64,000 bases of DNA from a virus, in the IMG/VR virus record IMGVR_UViG_3300025769_010106, positions 1 through 64,000 of that record. The stretch is one strand, 5' to 3'. The notes under the pieces were generated by a model that was given only the letters and a program-made list of their open reading frames with translations, was not told the DNA's origin and ran no database searches. Made by a program: the position numbers and the translations under genes. How positions within the stretch are numbered: position 1 is the first letter of the stretch; each line of letters starts with the position of its first letter. Positions 17,948 through 27,396 of the stretch are shown one piece after another.

Positions 17948-19397
17948 CAACTTTACACAACAGCAAAATGATTACGCAGTATTTCTACCGGCGATCAGTA
18001 GTTTCTATGCTACGTTTGTGGGTAGACAGCGGTATGAAAACTATGTTGATCCAGCACGTATTCCCAGTCACTTTACTAACGGTTTAGAGAGTGGTAACTG
18101 GTTAAGCAATGATGGTCTGTTTAACTACAAGTGGAGTCTGTATAGTTCAGGACATGTAGACTTAGACACTAACAAACATCTGCCTAAAGAAGCAATGATA
18201 CGTGAACGTGATCGTAGCACAAGTTTTATTGTTGGTGATAGTGGTGGCTATCAGATTGGTAAGGGCGTATGGGAAGCAGACTGGAAGGATCCCAACTGTC
18301 CACGAGCTCACGCCAAACGTGATGCTGTTCTAAAGTGGATGGATGCCTATATGGATTATGGCATGACACTTGACGTTCCCAGTTGGCTACAGCGTAGTAG
18401 TCAGGAAGCCAGAGATCGCACTGGTATTCACAGCTATGAAGATGCGTGTTCAGCAACTGAAATCAATAACGAATATTGGATACGTAATCGCAAGGGGGAA
18501 TGTCGTTTCCTAAACACACTACAGGGTGAGAATCATACAGAGGCAGATGATTGGTACAACCGTATGAAGAAATACTGTGATCCAAAACAGTATGAGAATC
18601 ACTTTAATGGTTGGGCAATGGGTGGACAAAACGTAAGTGATGTGCACCTTATTCTAAAGCGTATAGTTACTCTAATGCGTGATGGCTTACTTGAAAAGGG
18701 ACTACACGATTGGATGCACGTACTAGGTACTAGTAAACTAGAATGGGCGTGTCTACTAACAGATGTTCAACGTGCGATTCGTAAAAACTATAATGAAGAC
18801 TTTACAATTAGTTATGATTGTGCAAGTCCTTTCCTTGCAGTAGCAAATGGACAAGTATACTGTGAACTAACTATGGAAGATCGCAAGCGTTGGAGTTATC
18901 GTATGATGAAATGCTTTGACGATAGGAACTTGCATACTGATACAACTCCGTTTGGACAAGCATTTATACGTGAAGGCTGTTATCATAAGTTTGATGAAAC
19001 TGTAATTAGTAAGGGACTTACAGCAGCAGATATTTGTGCTTATGGTCCTGGTGACCTAAATAAGATTGGTAAAGAAGGCCGCACAAGTTGGGATAGTTTT
19101 ACATACTTCCTACTCATGGCTCACAGCGTGGCTCTACACATTCACGCTTGTCAGGAAAGTAATAGACGTTACGATAAGGGCATTGTTCCTAGCATGCTAG
19201 TACAAGAAGACTTTGATCGTGTACTAATGCGTGACGTAATTAATGAAATTATCGGTTGCGCGGATTCAGATAAGGCTTTAGAATTAGTAGATGAGTACAG
19301 TAGACTTTGGATGGAAGCAGTAGGTACTCGAGGTTATACCGGTAAACGTGCTATAAACTCTAATACAAAATACTATGATCTTTTTCAAGAGGTTTAG
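17937..19397 (+). CDS. dpdA: DpdA-like DNA (7-deaza)guanine transglycosylase
   Basis: 486 residues. It resembles tRNA-guanine transglycosylase and its phage DNA-acting relative DpdA, which exchanges guanine in DNA for a 7-deazaguanine. Visible motifs: GDSGGYQIG with D101 (the TGT DSGG(F/Y)Q active-site loop), TLDVPSW (144-150), and SYDCASPF with D294, matching the second catalytic Asp region. GWAMGGQNV is also TGT-like. The precursor route is supplied by folE, queD and queE, plus a YhhQ-type importer in this window. Confidence 0.85.
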   Translation: MMDSNFTQQQNDYAVFLPAISSFYATFVGRQRYENYVDPARIPSHFTNGLESGNWLSNDGLFNYKWSLYSSGHVDLDTNKHLPKEAMIRERDRSTSFIVGDSGGYQIGKGVWEADWKDPNCPRAHAKRDAVLKWMDAYMDYGMTLDVPSWLQRSSQEARDRTGIHSYEDACSATEINNEYWIRNRKGECRFLNTLQGENHTEADDWYNRMKKYCDPKQYENHFNGWAMGGQNVSDVHLILKRIVTLMRDGLLEKGLHDWMHVLGTSKLEWACLLTDVQRAIRKNYNEDFTISYDCASPFLAVANGQVYCELTMEDRKRWSYRMMKCFDDRNLHTDTTPFGQAFIREGCYHKFDETVISKGLTAADICAYGPGDLNKIGKEGRTSWDSFTYFLLMAHSVALHIHACQESNRRYDKGIVPSMLVQEDFDRVLMRDVINEIIGCADSDKALELVDEYSRLWMEAVGTRGYTGKRAINSNTKYYDLFQEV

Positions 19398-19580
19398 ATG
19401 AAAGAAATTGATAGGCTCACTGAACAACACAATAGGCTTCATGCTAGTGTTGAGAAACTAGAAAAAGAACACACACAATTTCCACAAGATTCAGATATTA
19501 GTAATAAACTTTCAGAGTTGAAGAAAAAGAAACTTCAAGTTAAAGACGCACTGAATCAGGGGAAAAACAAAAGTGAATAG
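19398..19580 (+). CDS. DUF465/YdcH-like small coiled-coil protein
   Basis: 60 residues, almost one helix pair: EIDRLTEQHNRLHASVEKLE then SELKKKKLQVKDAL. This matches DUF465 (YdcH) proteins, short antiparallel coiled coils of unknown role. It starts at the base after the dpdA stop. Confidence 0.7.
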   Translation: MKEIDRLTEQHNRLHASVEKLEKEHTQFPQDSDISNKLSELKKKKLQVKDALNQGKNKSE

Positions 19581-19734
19581 AAAACAGTACACAGAGTGGG
19601 CATATTCTCAAATGAAGAAGTATGGTATTCCTATGCCCGAAACATATTCTGCAGATGAATTAGAATATCTCAATCCTGGTATTCCCAGAGATTTTATTGA
19701 CAATCATGTAAAGAACAGAGACAACAATGACTGA
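19573..19734 (+). CDS. Small protein, GTG start
   Basis: 53 residues from a GTG that overlaps the end of the DUF465 gene, with AAAAACAAAA rather than a strong ribosome site upstream. The sequence (WAYSQMKKYGIPMP, SADELEYLNPGIP) looks like a real soluble protein and fills an otherwise empty gap. It ends 8 bp inside the next gene, so all three are chained. No family recognised. Confidence 0.6.
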   Translation: MNRKQYTEWAYSQMKKYGIPMPETYSADELEYLNPGIPRDFIDNHVKNRDNND

Positions 19735-20182
19735 AACAAGAGAGAGTCACGACGAGTTCATTCTACGTAGGATGCGTGAAGAAGGTCTAAAGGATCGTGT
19801 ACGCAAAGCCTCACGTATGGTATGGGTTACGTTTGAGAAGGAAGGTATGCATCGCTATCCAGCGGCTGCTGATGATCCTAAACTAGCAACAGGCGATGAA
19901 TATGATGTAAGTTTCTTACAATATCCTCATCGTCATATCTTCAAGTTCCGTGTTTGGATTGAAGTATTCCACGATGATCGTGATATTGAGTTTATCCAGT
20001 TCAAGCGTTGGATGAATAAACTTTACGAGGGCGAACTTGATGTAGACTTTAAGTCATGTGAGATGATTTCCGATGACCTTTATCTAACCATTCAGGATCG
20101 CTATCCAGGCCGTGATGTTTGGATTGAAGTATCCGAAGACGGCGAAAATGGCGCACTAACACAATACTCAAAGAACGTATGA
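19727..20182 (+). CDS. Conserved-looking phage protein, unknown function
   Basis: 151 residues. The central part, YPHRHIFKFRVWIEVFHDD, then DFKSCEMISDDLY and WIEVSEDGENGA, is dense in conserved-looking aromatic, His and acidic residues and suggests an enzyme or a T-fold-like barrel. I could not place it in a family. Its position two genes after dpdA makes a link to deazaguanine chemistry possible, but this is only context. Confidence 0.65.
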   Translation: MTETRESHDEFILRRMREEGLKDRVRKASRMVWVTFEKEGMHRYPAAADDPKLATGDEYDVSFLQYPHRHIFKFRVWIEVFHDDRDIEFIQFKRWMNKLYEGELDVDFKSCEMISDDLYLTIQDRYPGRDVWIEVSEDGENGALTQYSKNV

Positions 20183-20748
20183 TGAAAATAAGAAATCCTC
20201 AGCCAAAAGTTTTAGACGGATCTACATCAAAGTTTGTTGGACTCTCAGGTAGAGACCGGGGTTTAGCTGTTCAGCAGTCCTACGAAGATGCCGGAATAAC
20301 GACCAACTGGGCTGAGGGTTTAGACTTGCCTCAGTTTGGCGAAGAAATTAAGACATTTACACCTAGTAACGATATAACCATTGGCACATACAAAAGTCGC
20401 GATTTACTCAACACAGATGGTAAAGTTTGTCTTAATAAACTAGGGTGTGCTCATCAGTGGCATGAATTTGATAAGTATAACGTAAAACGAAAAACCCATT
20501 ATGTAGATTTACGTTTAATACATGATATTATCGAAAACGATTTGAAGGCATTAACAGATGATTTCAGAACCAATCCCGGGTACGGTAAATGGACCTGTGC
20601 CAAATCTAAATATTTTATATTAGAATGGACTAGACCTGAAAGCAAAGCCACTGGTGTTAAATTAAGAATACGTGCATCAAAAGTAAAAAACTTAATAACA
20701 TTAGCAGGCCAACCAACCTTTAACAAATTATTTAAGGAAGTAGTATAA
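20179..20748 (+). CDS. Hypothetical protein
   Basis: 189 residues, basic, starting at ATGATG overlapping the upstream stop. Contains LGCAHQWHEFDKYN with Cys and two His, possibly metal-binding, and a basic C-terminus (KLRIRASKVKNLI). Ends on the ATG of the next gene. No family recognised. Confidence 0.65.
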   Translation: MMKIRNPQPKVLDGSTSKFVGLSGRDRGLAVQQSYEDAGITTNWAEGLDLPQFGEEIKTFTPSNDITIGTYKSRDLLNTDGKVCLNKLGCAHQWHEFDKYNVKRKTHYVDLRLIHDIIENDLKALTDDFRTNPGYGKWTCAKSKYFILEWTRPESKATGVKLRIRASKVKNLITLAGQPTFNKLFKEVV

Positions 20749-20957
20749 TGAAAAACGACGTGCAAAAGATTTTTGACGATCTAGACGATTACAAGCGTTT
20801 CTGCACAGTATTTGGTCATCCTTATAACGAGGCTGACCTATATAACAACAAGAGTCCAGCATACAACGAGTACGCCGCCTTTAAGGGAGGCAAACGTATT
20901 AGTAACAACTGGATTAGGGATGCTAAAGTTTTTGGACGTAACATCTTTGGTAATTGA
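20748..20957 (+). CDS. Small phage protein, unknown function
   Basis: 69 residues with KIFDDLDDYKRFC, NEADLYN and SNNWIRDAKVFGR. I recall similar short proteins in marine T4-like phages without function. Starts on the A of the upstream TAATG and ends on the next gene's ATG. Confidence 0.7.
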   Translation: MKNDVQKIFDDLDDYKRFCTVFGHPYNEADLYNNKSPAYNEYAAFKGGKRISNNWIRDAKVFGRNIFGN

Positions 20958-21259
20958 TGCGTGGGTTTCCATATATAGCTGAACCTTACGTAGAACGTTG
21001 GAGTAACCGCCCTCCGCATTTGAACCATGAGGGCGGTGCTCTTAACGCAGATTATACTACCGTGGATGCGCTGTGTGCTATAGCAAATCATCTAGGAAAA
21101 CATGGACTAGAATACAACAGAGATTGGTATTGGGAAGGACGAGGCTGGAACTTCACAAACAATGCTGGTATACCAACTGTAAGGTTGAGTTTTGCCAAAC
21201 AAGAGTATACACTGTTATTACCACTAGTGGAGAACGCACATGACTATATTTCTCGTTGA
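20957..21259 (+). CDS. Small protein, unknown function
   Basis: 100 residues from the ATG at 20957; the TTG just before it is a less likely start. Aromatic-rich (DWYWEGRGWNF). Overlaps the next gene by 20 bp. No motif recognised. Confidence 0.65.
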   Translation: MRGFPYIAEPYVERWSNRPPHLNHEGGALNADYTTVDALCAIANHLGKHGLEYNRDWYWEGRGWNFTNNAGIPTVRLSFAKQEYTLLLPLVENAHDYISR

Positions 21260-22286
21260 TTTAGAAGCAGTTGAGACACGTTACACCAGTGAATGGAAAA
21301 CGCATCTACCCAAACAATTACGTGCCGCAACTAATGAAGATGTTGTTGTTATTAGCGGAGGCGATGTACCTCAGGCTACTACTCCAGGTGCGTTCCTAAA
21401 CTTTGGAGGAACAAATGTTTATAAGAGTAATCAACTTGAACAGATTGCTGAGATGTTTTGTCGAGGGCAAGTACACAACGGCGACTATTTCCTTTACACA
21501 GATGCTTGGAACCCTACTGTTATCCAACTTCGTTATATGGCTGAACTACTGGGGGTTGACATTCGTATTGGCGGTCTATGGCATGCTGGCAGTTATGATC
21601 CTGCTGATTTCCTCGGGCGTCTTATAGGCGATAAGCCTTGGGTCAGACATGCCGAACAGAGCATGTATGAATGCTTTGATAACAACTTCTATGCATCACA
21701 GTTTCATATTGATATGTTTGCTGAAAGTCTAAAGATAGATCCAGCAAAAACAAAACGTGTTGGCTGGCCTATGGAGTATGAAGTAGATCAAATGCTGTCA
21801 TACAAGCATATGCAAAAGACCAATACTATTCTTTTCCCACATCGTATTGCACCCGAAAAGCAGCCTGAGATATTCCGTGACCTTGCAGAAAGTATGCCAG
21901 AGTATGAATGGATTATGTGTATGGAGCAGGGCTATACTAAAAATGATTACCATAATGCACTAGGTACATCCAAGTTAGTGTTTAGTGCTAATCTACAGGA
22001 AACACTAGGTATCAGTTGGTATGAAGGTTTGCTAGTTGATACCATTCCAATGATTCCCGATCGTCTAAGTTACAGTGAAATGGCTATCGATGAATTTAAG
22101 TATCCTAGTGAATGGACAGAAAGTTGGGATAAATATCAGGAACACAAATCTAGTGTTATTGAAACAATCCACGATTACATGATTAATTACGAAAAATATC
22201 GTAATGCTATGATTACTCAAACTAATAAGTTATCTAATGACTTCTTTAGTGGAAAACAACTTTATAATACAATAAAGAATCGATGA
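21240..22286 (+). CDS. GT-B fold glycosyltransferase-like protein
   Basis: 348 residues. The C-terminal half has the GT1/GT4 style layout: LFPHRIAPEKQPEIF (start of the sugar-nucleotide domain) and QETLGISWYEGLLVDTIPMIPD, the E-x7-E-like acidic region that contacts the nucleotide sugar. The N-terminal half includes NFGGTNVYK and LYTDAWNPT. It opens a run of six sugar-related genes with overlapping ends (21240-26651). Product and acceptor unknown. Confidence 0.7.
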   Translation: MTIFLVDLEAVETRYTSEWKTHLPKQLRAATNEDVVVISGGDVPQATTPGAFLNFGGTNVYKSNQLEQIAEMFCRGQVHNGDYFLYTDAWNPTVIQLRYMAELLGVDIRIGGLWHAGSYDPADFLGRLIGDKPWVRHAEQSMYECFDNNFYASQFHIDMFAESLKIDPAKTKRVGWPMEYEVDQMLSYKHMQKTNTILFPHRIAPEKQPEIFRDLAESMPEYEWIMCMEQGYTKNDYHNALGTSKLVFSANLQETLGISWYEGLLVDTIPMIPDRLSYSEMAIDEFKYPSEWTESWDKYQEHKSSVIETIHDYMINYEKYRNAMITQTNKLSNDFFSGKQLYNTIKNR

Positions 22287-23110
22287 ATATACTTCTTATA
22301 GGCGGTGCTGGATTTATTGGTAAGCATCTCGAACGTGAACTAGAACAAGATAACAATGTAGTTGTTATTGATAAGAAGTTTGGTACTAATGTAAACAACC
22401 ATAACGATCTTAATCTCATTAGTCCAGATTATGATTGTGTGGTATTTCTTGCTGCAGAACCTAATCTTGCAGCAGTAAAGCGTAGTCCTGTAGAAGCTAC
22501 TCATACTATGACAACAGGACTTATTAACTGCCTAACAAAGTTTACTAACAGTCACTTTATCTACTTTAGTAGTAGTATGGTGTACGGTAATTGGGATAGC
22601 AATCTAACACACAAATATGAATACGACAGTCCTGCTCCTATTGACTTATATGGCAGACTAAAACTAGTTGGTGAAGGACTAGTTAAAGAGCTACACGATA
22701 ACTGGACTATTGTACGTCCTACCGCAGTCTACGGAGAGGGCGACGATCCTAATCGTGTGCTACCTACATTTATTCGTACTGCTAAAGAAGGTGGAGTAAT
22801 TGAAGTAAAAGGACATGATAACTGTTTAGACTTTACAAATGTAAGTGACGTTGTTCAAGCCGTACGTTTGATGATTAAACGGGAAAGCCGCAATCAAATC
22901 TATAACGTTAGTTACAGTCAAAGTCACGCACTAGATATTATTGCAGAATATATCTGCACACAGGTTGGCACAGGCAGTTACACTATTATTCAACGGGACT
23001 ACGACTATCCTAGACGTGGCGCTCTTAGCATACAAAAGGCTAGAGTTGATCTAGGATACGAGCCTAAAATTAGTGTTGAAAAAGGTATCAAGGCGTTACT
23101 ATGCAAGTAG
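22283..23110 (+). CDS. NAD-dependent epimerase/dehydratase (extended SDR)
   Basis: 275 residues. Rossmann motif GGAGFIG (7-13), catalytic triad candidates in FSSSMVYG (S96-S98) and Y123-x3-K127, and VRPTAVYGEGDD, typical of nucleotide-sugar epimerases or dehydratases. Coupled by ATGA overlap to the glycosyltransferase and overlapping the nucleotide-sugar dehydrogenase by 10 bp, so these probably act on the same sugar. Confidence 0.88.
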   Translation: MNILLIGGAGFIGKHLERELEQDNNVVVIDKKFGTNVNNHNDLNLISPDYDCVVFLAAEPNLAAVKRSPVEATHTMTTGLINCLTKFTNSHFIYFSSSMVYGNWDSNLTHKYEYDSPAPIDLYGRLKLVGEGLVKELHDNWTIVRPTAVYGEGDDPNRVLPTFIRTAKEGGVIEVKGHDNCLDFTNVSDVVQAVRLMIKRESRNQIYNVSYSQSHALDIIAEYICTQVGTGSYTIIQRDYDYPRRGALSIQKARVDLGYEPKISVEKGIKALLCK

Positions 23111-24318
23111 GATTTATTGGATTAGGAAAGCTAGGTCTGCCTTGTGCAGAAGCAATGTCTGTCAAACACTCAGTTACAGGGTTTGATATTGAAGACCGTG
23201 CTAGTGATAATATAAAAGTAGTCACAGATGTAAAAGATGCAGTACAAAACAAAGATCTAGTTTTTGTTGCTATTCAAACACCACATCATCCACAGTATGA
23301 TGGTAGCATGCCTTGTATGGACTATGAGCCGCAGGACTTTAACTATGATCAAGTAAAGCAGTGCTTAAAGGAAGTCAACGAGTATGCAAATGAACATACT
23401 CTTATAGTTCTTATTAGCACAGTACTTCCCGGTACTGTTCGCAGAGAACTTGCACCTTTAATTACACAAGCACGTTTTATCTATAACCCATATCTAATTG
23501 CTATGGGAAGTGTAGCATGGGATATGGTTAATCCAGAAATGGTTATTATCGGCACAGAGGATGGTAGTGAAACAGGTGATGCAAGTCTGCTTATTAACTT
23601 CTATAAAGAACTTATGCAGAACAATCCTCGCTATAGTGTAGGAACATGGGAAGAAGCAGAAAGTATTAAGATATTCTATAACACGTTTATTAGTGCAAAA
23701 CTCAGCCTTGTTAACATGATCCAAGACGTTGCAATGAAACTGGGTAACATGAATGTTGATGTAGTTACAGATGCTCTTGCTAACAGCACCCAACGTATTA
23801 TGGGCCCAAAGTATATGACAGCGGGAATGGGAGATGGTGGTCCTTGTCATCCACGTGATAATATTGCATTACGCTATATGGCTAAGGAATTAAATTTAGA
23901 ATACGATCTGTTCCATGCTATTATGAACAGTAGAGAAGTACAAGCACGTAATCTTGCAAACTTCCTATGTGATCTTGCCAAGGAACATGAACTACCTGTA
24001 CTCATACACGGCTATGCGTACAAGCCAGATGTCCCCTATACAGACGGTAGCTATAGTAGTTTGGTTGCACATTACTGTAGCGAGCGTGGATTTCATCCTA
24101 TGATTGTTGATCCTTTAACACATCCAGATCCTGGTCCTTATAGTGCAGTTGTACTTCTTGCTCACAATCCGAGTGTTACTTATAACTACATTAACAATCA
24201 ACAATCTAACGACTTATACTGCAAACTTAATGAGGACAGCGTTATTGTTGATCCTTGGCGCAGTTTTTCCGACACTAGTTATAAAGTGATTCATTATGGC
24301 AACACAAGAATGGCATAG
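23101..24318 (+). CDS. UDP-glucose/GDP-mannose 6-dehydrogenase family protein
   Basis: 405 residues, full length. N-terminal GFIGLGKLGLP binds NAD; the middle has ESIKIFYNTFISAKL with the family Lys; the catalytic Cys is C249 in GDGGPCHPRD (cellular enzymes have GGSCFPKD). The usual FNPEFLREG is changed to YNPYLIAMGS, so substrate binding may differ. It should make a uronic acid sugar nucleotide by two NAD-linked oxidations. Confidence 0.85.
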   Translation: MQVGFIGLGKLGLPCAEAMSVKHSVTGFDIEDRASDNIKVVTDVKDAVQNKDLVFVAIQTPHHPQYDGSMPCMDYEPQDFNYDQVKQCLKEVNEYANEHTLIVLISTVLPGTVRRELAPLITQARFIYNPYLIAMGSVAWDMVNPEMVIIGTEDGSETGDASLLINFYKELMQNNPRYSVGTWEEAESIKIFYNTFISAKLSLVNMIQDVAMKLGNMNVDVVTDALANSTQRIMGPKYMTAGMGDGGPCHPRDNIALRYMAKELNLEYDLFHAIMNSREVQARNLANFLCDLAKEHELPVLIHGYAYKPDVPYTDGSYSSLVAHYCSERGFHPMIVDPLTHPDPGPYSAVVLLAHNPSVTYNYINNQQSNDLYCKLNEDSVIVDPWRSFSDTSYKVIHYGNTRMA

Positions 24319-24820
24319 AGGGCACGTCGAGCCCTTTTGGAACGACGAATATTGTTCTTTGTCATATGGTCTTGAGTCTTTTAATAGCAGGAAAGACATA
24401 GAACGTTGGCGTAGAGAAGGGTATGTTCATCCACAAAGTCATTTTACTGGGTTTATGTGTGACATGCGTAATCAACAACCAAGTTGGAATAATGTCATAA
24501 TACATTGGGCAGAAACAGAGTTTGCGCTTAAAGACATTGGTACAAGTTATTACAAAATGGGAACAGGCGTAATATTACCAAACCATAGAGATACCTTTAA
24601 ACGATATAGAGAACTTTTTAACTGTACATTAGAACAATGTGAGCGTATAATAATATTCTTGCAAGATTGGGAAAGCGGTCACTATTTCGAGATAGAAAAA
24701 AATCCAGTGGTGGGTTGGAAAGCTGGAGATTATTATTGGTGGCGTGGTGACGTAGAACACATGGCTGCTAATATAGGCACAACTAAGAGATATACTCTAC
24801 AAATTACAGGACACAAATAA
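24296..24820 (+). CDS. Aspartyl/asparaginyl hydroxylase-like oxygenase
   Basis: 174 residues. A jelly-roll pattern with [12 protein letters not shown] (HxD iron ligands), an internal strand ([17 protein letters not shown]), then [28 protein letters not shown], which gives the second His and a 2OG-binding Arg. This matches aspartyl/asparaginyl beta-hydroxylase-type 2OG oxygenases. Overlaps the dehydrogenase by 23 bp. Substrate could be a sugar or a protein side chain. Confidence 0.7.
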   Translation: MATQEWHRGHVEPFWNDEYCSLSYGLESFNSRKDIERWRREGYVHPQSHFTGFMCDMRNQQPSWNNVIIHWAETEFALKDIGTSYYKMGTGVILPNHRDTFKRYRELFNCTLEQCERIIIFLQDWESGHYFEIEKNPVVGWKAGDYYWWRGDVEHMAANIGTTKRYTLQITGHK

Positions 24821-26049
24821 TGAAGCGTATTTTACTATTGGGAAGCGGCGAGTTAGGTAAAGAGTTTACTATAAGTGCAAAACGTTTAGGTTGTTATGTT
24901 ATAGCATGTGATAGCTATATAGGTGCGCCCGCAATGCAGGTAGCTGATGAGTTTGAAGTTTTTGACATGCTAAATGATGATGATTTAAACAAGACTATTG
25001 ATTTTTATAAACCAGACTTGATTGTACCTGAAGTTGAAGCAATTCGTACAGAAGTGTTACTGGAAAAGGAAGCACAGGGTTATACTGTTGTTCCTACAGC
25101 AAGAGCTACTAACCTAACAATGAATCGAGATCGCATCAGGGATCGCGCAGTTGAACTTGGTTTGCGTACAGCAAAGTTTGAATATGCAAATAATTTAGAG
25201 GAACTTCAATTAGCCGTAGATAGAATAGGAATGCCTTGTGTAGTTAAGCCTGTAATGAGTTCTAGTGGTAAAGGTCAGAGCGTTGTTAAATTTCAGTCAG
25301 ATACAGAACATTGGCAAAAACATTATGGACCTGCATGGGAAAGCAAAGAAGAACTAGTTGAAAATGCTTGGAACTATGCAGTTGAAGGTATGCGTGGTGA
25401 TAGACAGCGTGTAATTGTAGAAGAGTTTATTGATTTTGATCTAGAGATCACACTACTAACTGTAAAGCAACATGAGGGCCCTACACTATTTTGTCCACCA
25501 ATTGGTCACTATCAAGAACGTGGAGATTATCAGTACAGTTGGCAACCTGCACTAGAAGAAACTTTTACAGGACACATTATCGAGACCCACGCACAGGAGA
25601 TGGCAAAAATCATTACAGATGATTTGGGTGGTGCTGGTATATTTGGTGTAGAGTTTTTTGTTAAGACCAAAGGCAATAGTCCTGAGGTTATCTTCAGCGA
25701 ACTGAGTCCACGCCCACATGATACTGGAATGGTAACCATGTTTACGCAAAACCTAAGTGAGTTTGACTTACATGCAAGAGCTATACTGGGATTACCAATT
25801 GGTGAAATTAAACTGGTACGTCCGGGCGCAAGTCACGTTGTCCTAGCACATGAAACTACACATGAGTTTATTATAAGCGGTATTAACGATGCACTTAAAA
25901 TACCAGACGTTGATGTAAGAGTGTTTGGTAAGCCTACAACGAGGCCATATCGTAGAATGGCAGTTGTACTTGCACCTAGTTTGAAAATTGCAAAAGAAGC
26001 AGCTGGTAAAATTAGTGTTGTAGATATTGCAACTGATGCAGGTTTATGA
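24820..26049 (+). CDS. purT: PurT, formate-dependent GAR transformylase
   Basis: 409 residues (E. coli PurT 392). Strong match to remembered Pur[17 protein letters not shown] at the start, [23 protein letters not shown], the PurT-specific ATP-grasp loop [12 protein letters not shown], and [15 protein letters not shown]. It uses ATP and formate, by way of formyl phosphate, to formylate an amine, normally GAR in purine synthesis. Start overlaps the upstream stop (TAATG). Position inside a sugar operon, just before a DegT-like gene, leaves a sugar amine as a less likely alternative substrate. Confidence 0.93.
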   Translation: MKRILLLGSGELGKEFTISAKRLGCYVIACDSYIGAPAMQVADEFEVFDMLNDDDLNKTIDFYKPDLIVPEVEAIRTEVLLEKEAQGYTVVPTARATNLTMNRDRIRDRAVELGLRTAKFEYANNLEELQLAVDRIGMPCVVKPVMSSSGKGQSVVKFQSDTEHWQKHYGPAWESKEELVENAWNYAVEGMRGDRQRVIVEEFIDFDLEITLLTVKQHEGPTLFCPPIGHYQERGDYQYSWQPALEETFTGHIIETHAQEMAKIITDDLGGAGIFGVEFFVKTKGNSPEVIFSELSPRPHDTGMVTMFTQNLSEFDLHARAILGLPIGEIKLVRPGASHVVLAHETTHEFIISGINDALKIPDVDVRVFGKPTTRPYRRMAVVLAPSLKIAKEAAGKISVVDIATDAGL

Positions 26050-26651
26050 TGAATTACGATATTTTAGATAAGTTTGAAGGCGTTCTAAGGGAATATACTG
26101 GCGCGCCGCACGTTGTACTAACAGATTGTTGCACACATGCTATTGAATTATGTTTGAGGTTTCAGAAGTATACCGGGCCAGTCATACTTCCAAGTCATAC
26201 TTACATTAGTATCCCAATGACAATGCACAAGTTGGGATTAGAGTTATATTGGGACAAGGATTATAACTGGGAGTATGAATATCGTATTGCTCCTACAAAT
26301 ATCTGGGATAGTGCTAGAGCATTCGACGAGAATATGTATATAAGCGGTCGTATGCAGTGCCTAAGTTTCGGTTGGGACAAGCGGTTGGCTATTGGTCATG
26401 GTGGTGCTATTCTACTTGATAGCAGAAGTGATTATAATATCTTACGAAGAATGGCCTATGATGGCAGAACGCTAGATACTTCTCCTTGGGAGAATCAAAC
26501 TTATTGGTGGCTGGGATTCCACTATAACATGCGACTAGAAGATGCAGCAAAGGGTATAGATATGATGCTACATCCAGAAAACTTACCCAACAAACAAAGC
26601 CAACTTAAAACCTATCCAGATTGTAGTAAAATAAAAGTTGACTTATCTTAA
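26046..26651 (+). CDS. Short DegT/DnrJ/EryC1-like PLP protein
   Basis: 201 residues, about half the length of the family (370-400). It keeps the N-terminal PLP domain: [22 protein letters not shown], an Asp region (IWDSARAF), and [18 protein letters not shown] with the probable PLP Lys. The C-terminal small domain is missing. It may be an aminotransferase shortened by evolution, or a decayed copy. A longer relative is at 46629-47621. Confidence 0.75.
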   Translation: MMNYDILDKFEGVLREYTGAPHVVLTDCCTHAIELCLRFQKYTGPVILPSHTYISIPMTMHKLGLELYWDKDYNWEYEYRIAPTNIWDSARAFDENMYISGRMQCLSFGWDKRLAIGHGGAILLDSRSDYNILRRMAYDGRTLDTSPWENQTYWWLGFHYNMRLEDAAKGIDMMLHPENLPNKQSQLKTYPDCSKIKVDLS

Positions 26652-26691
26652 TTTATATCTTACAATTTAAAACTACAAAGGAACACAGTAC

Positions 26692-27372
26692 ATGAGAAAG
26701 ACTTCCGAAATAATCCGAGAGCGCATGCAGGCAACTAACAAGCGTTTTCATAGCAATGACAACATCAGTGATTTTATTCAGGATGGCGAACTAGAACTAC
26801 TACAGCAAGAAGTGGAAGAACGATTCCAAGAAGTTTTGGACGCTCTAGTCATTGATACAGTGAACGATCACAATACACAAGAAACAGCAAAGCGTGTTGC
26901 TAAGATGTTCGTAAATGAAACATTTGGCGGACGTTATCATCCAATGCCACGGGTTACGGCATTTCCTAATATGGGTTACAAGAGCATGTATACCAGCGGC
27001 CCTATTAGTATCCGTAGTACCTGTGCTCACCACTTCCAAAACATCGTGGGCAACTGCTGGGTAGGAATTATCCCAGAAGATGAAGTAATTGGACTTAGTA
27101 AGTTCAATCGCATCATTCACCATATCGCTGAACGCCCACAGATTCAGGAAGAAATGACTACACAGATTGCAGAAGTACTAAAAGAATATGCAAAGACAGA
27201 GCATATCGCTGTGGTAGTTAAAGCCGAGCACCATTGCATGACGGCCCGTGGTGTTCGGGAACATGAGAGCGATATGACTACCGCAGTTATGTGTGGTGGT
27301 TTTCTCACAGACCCAAGTGTTAAGCAGGAGTTTTACAACATCTGTTTAAGCATGAAGGGTCATGGCAACTAA
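26692..27372 (+). CDS. folE: GTP cyclohydrolase I
   Basis: 226 residues, E. coli FolE is 222. Converts GTP to dihydroneopterin triphosphate, the first step to 7-deazaguanines and folate. Zinc and active-site residues are present: STCAHHF (C111, H113, H114) and EHHCMTARGV (H180, H181, C182). GLSKFNRI is also typical. Preceded by AAAGGAA and a 40 bp gap. Belongs with queD, queE, dpdA and the YhhQ-like gene directly downstream. Confidence 0.96.
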   Translation: MRKTSEIIRERMQATNKRFHSNDNISDFIQDGELELLQQEVEERFQEVLDALVIDTVNDHNTQETAKRVAKMFVNETFGGRYHPMPRVTAFPNMGYKSMYTSGPISIRSTCAHHFQNIVGNCWVGIIPEDEVIGLSKFNRIIHHIAERPQIQEEMTTQIAEVLKEYAKTEHIAVVVKAEHHCMTARGVREHESDMTTAVMCGGFLTDPSVKQEFYNICLSMKGHGN

Positions 27373-27396
27373 ACTTCAGAATAGGGAGAAAATTTT

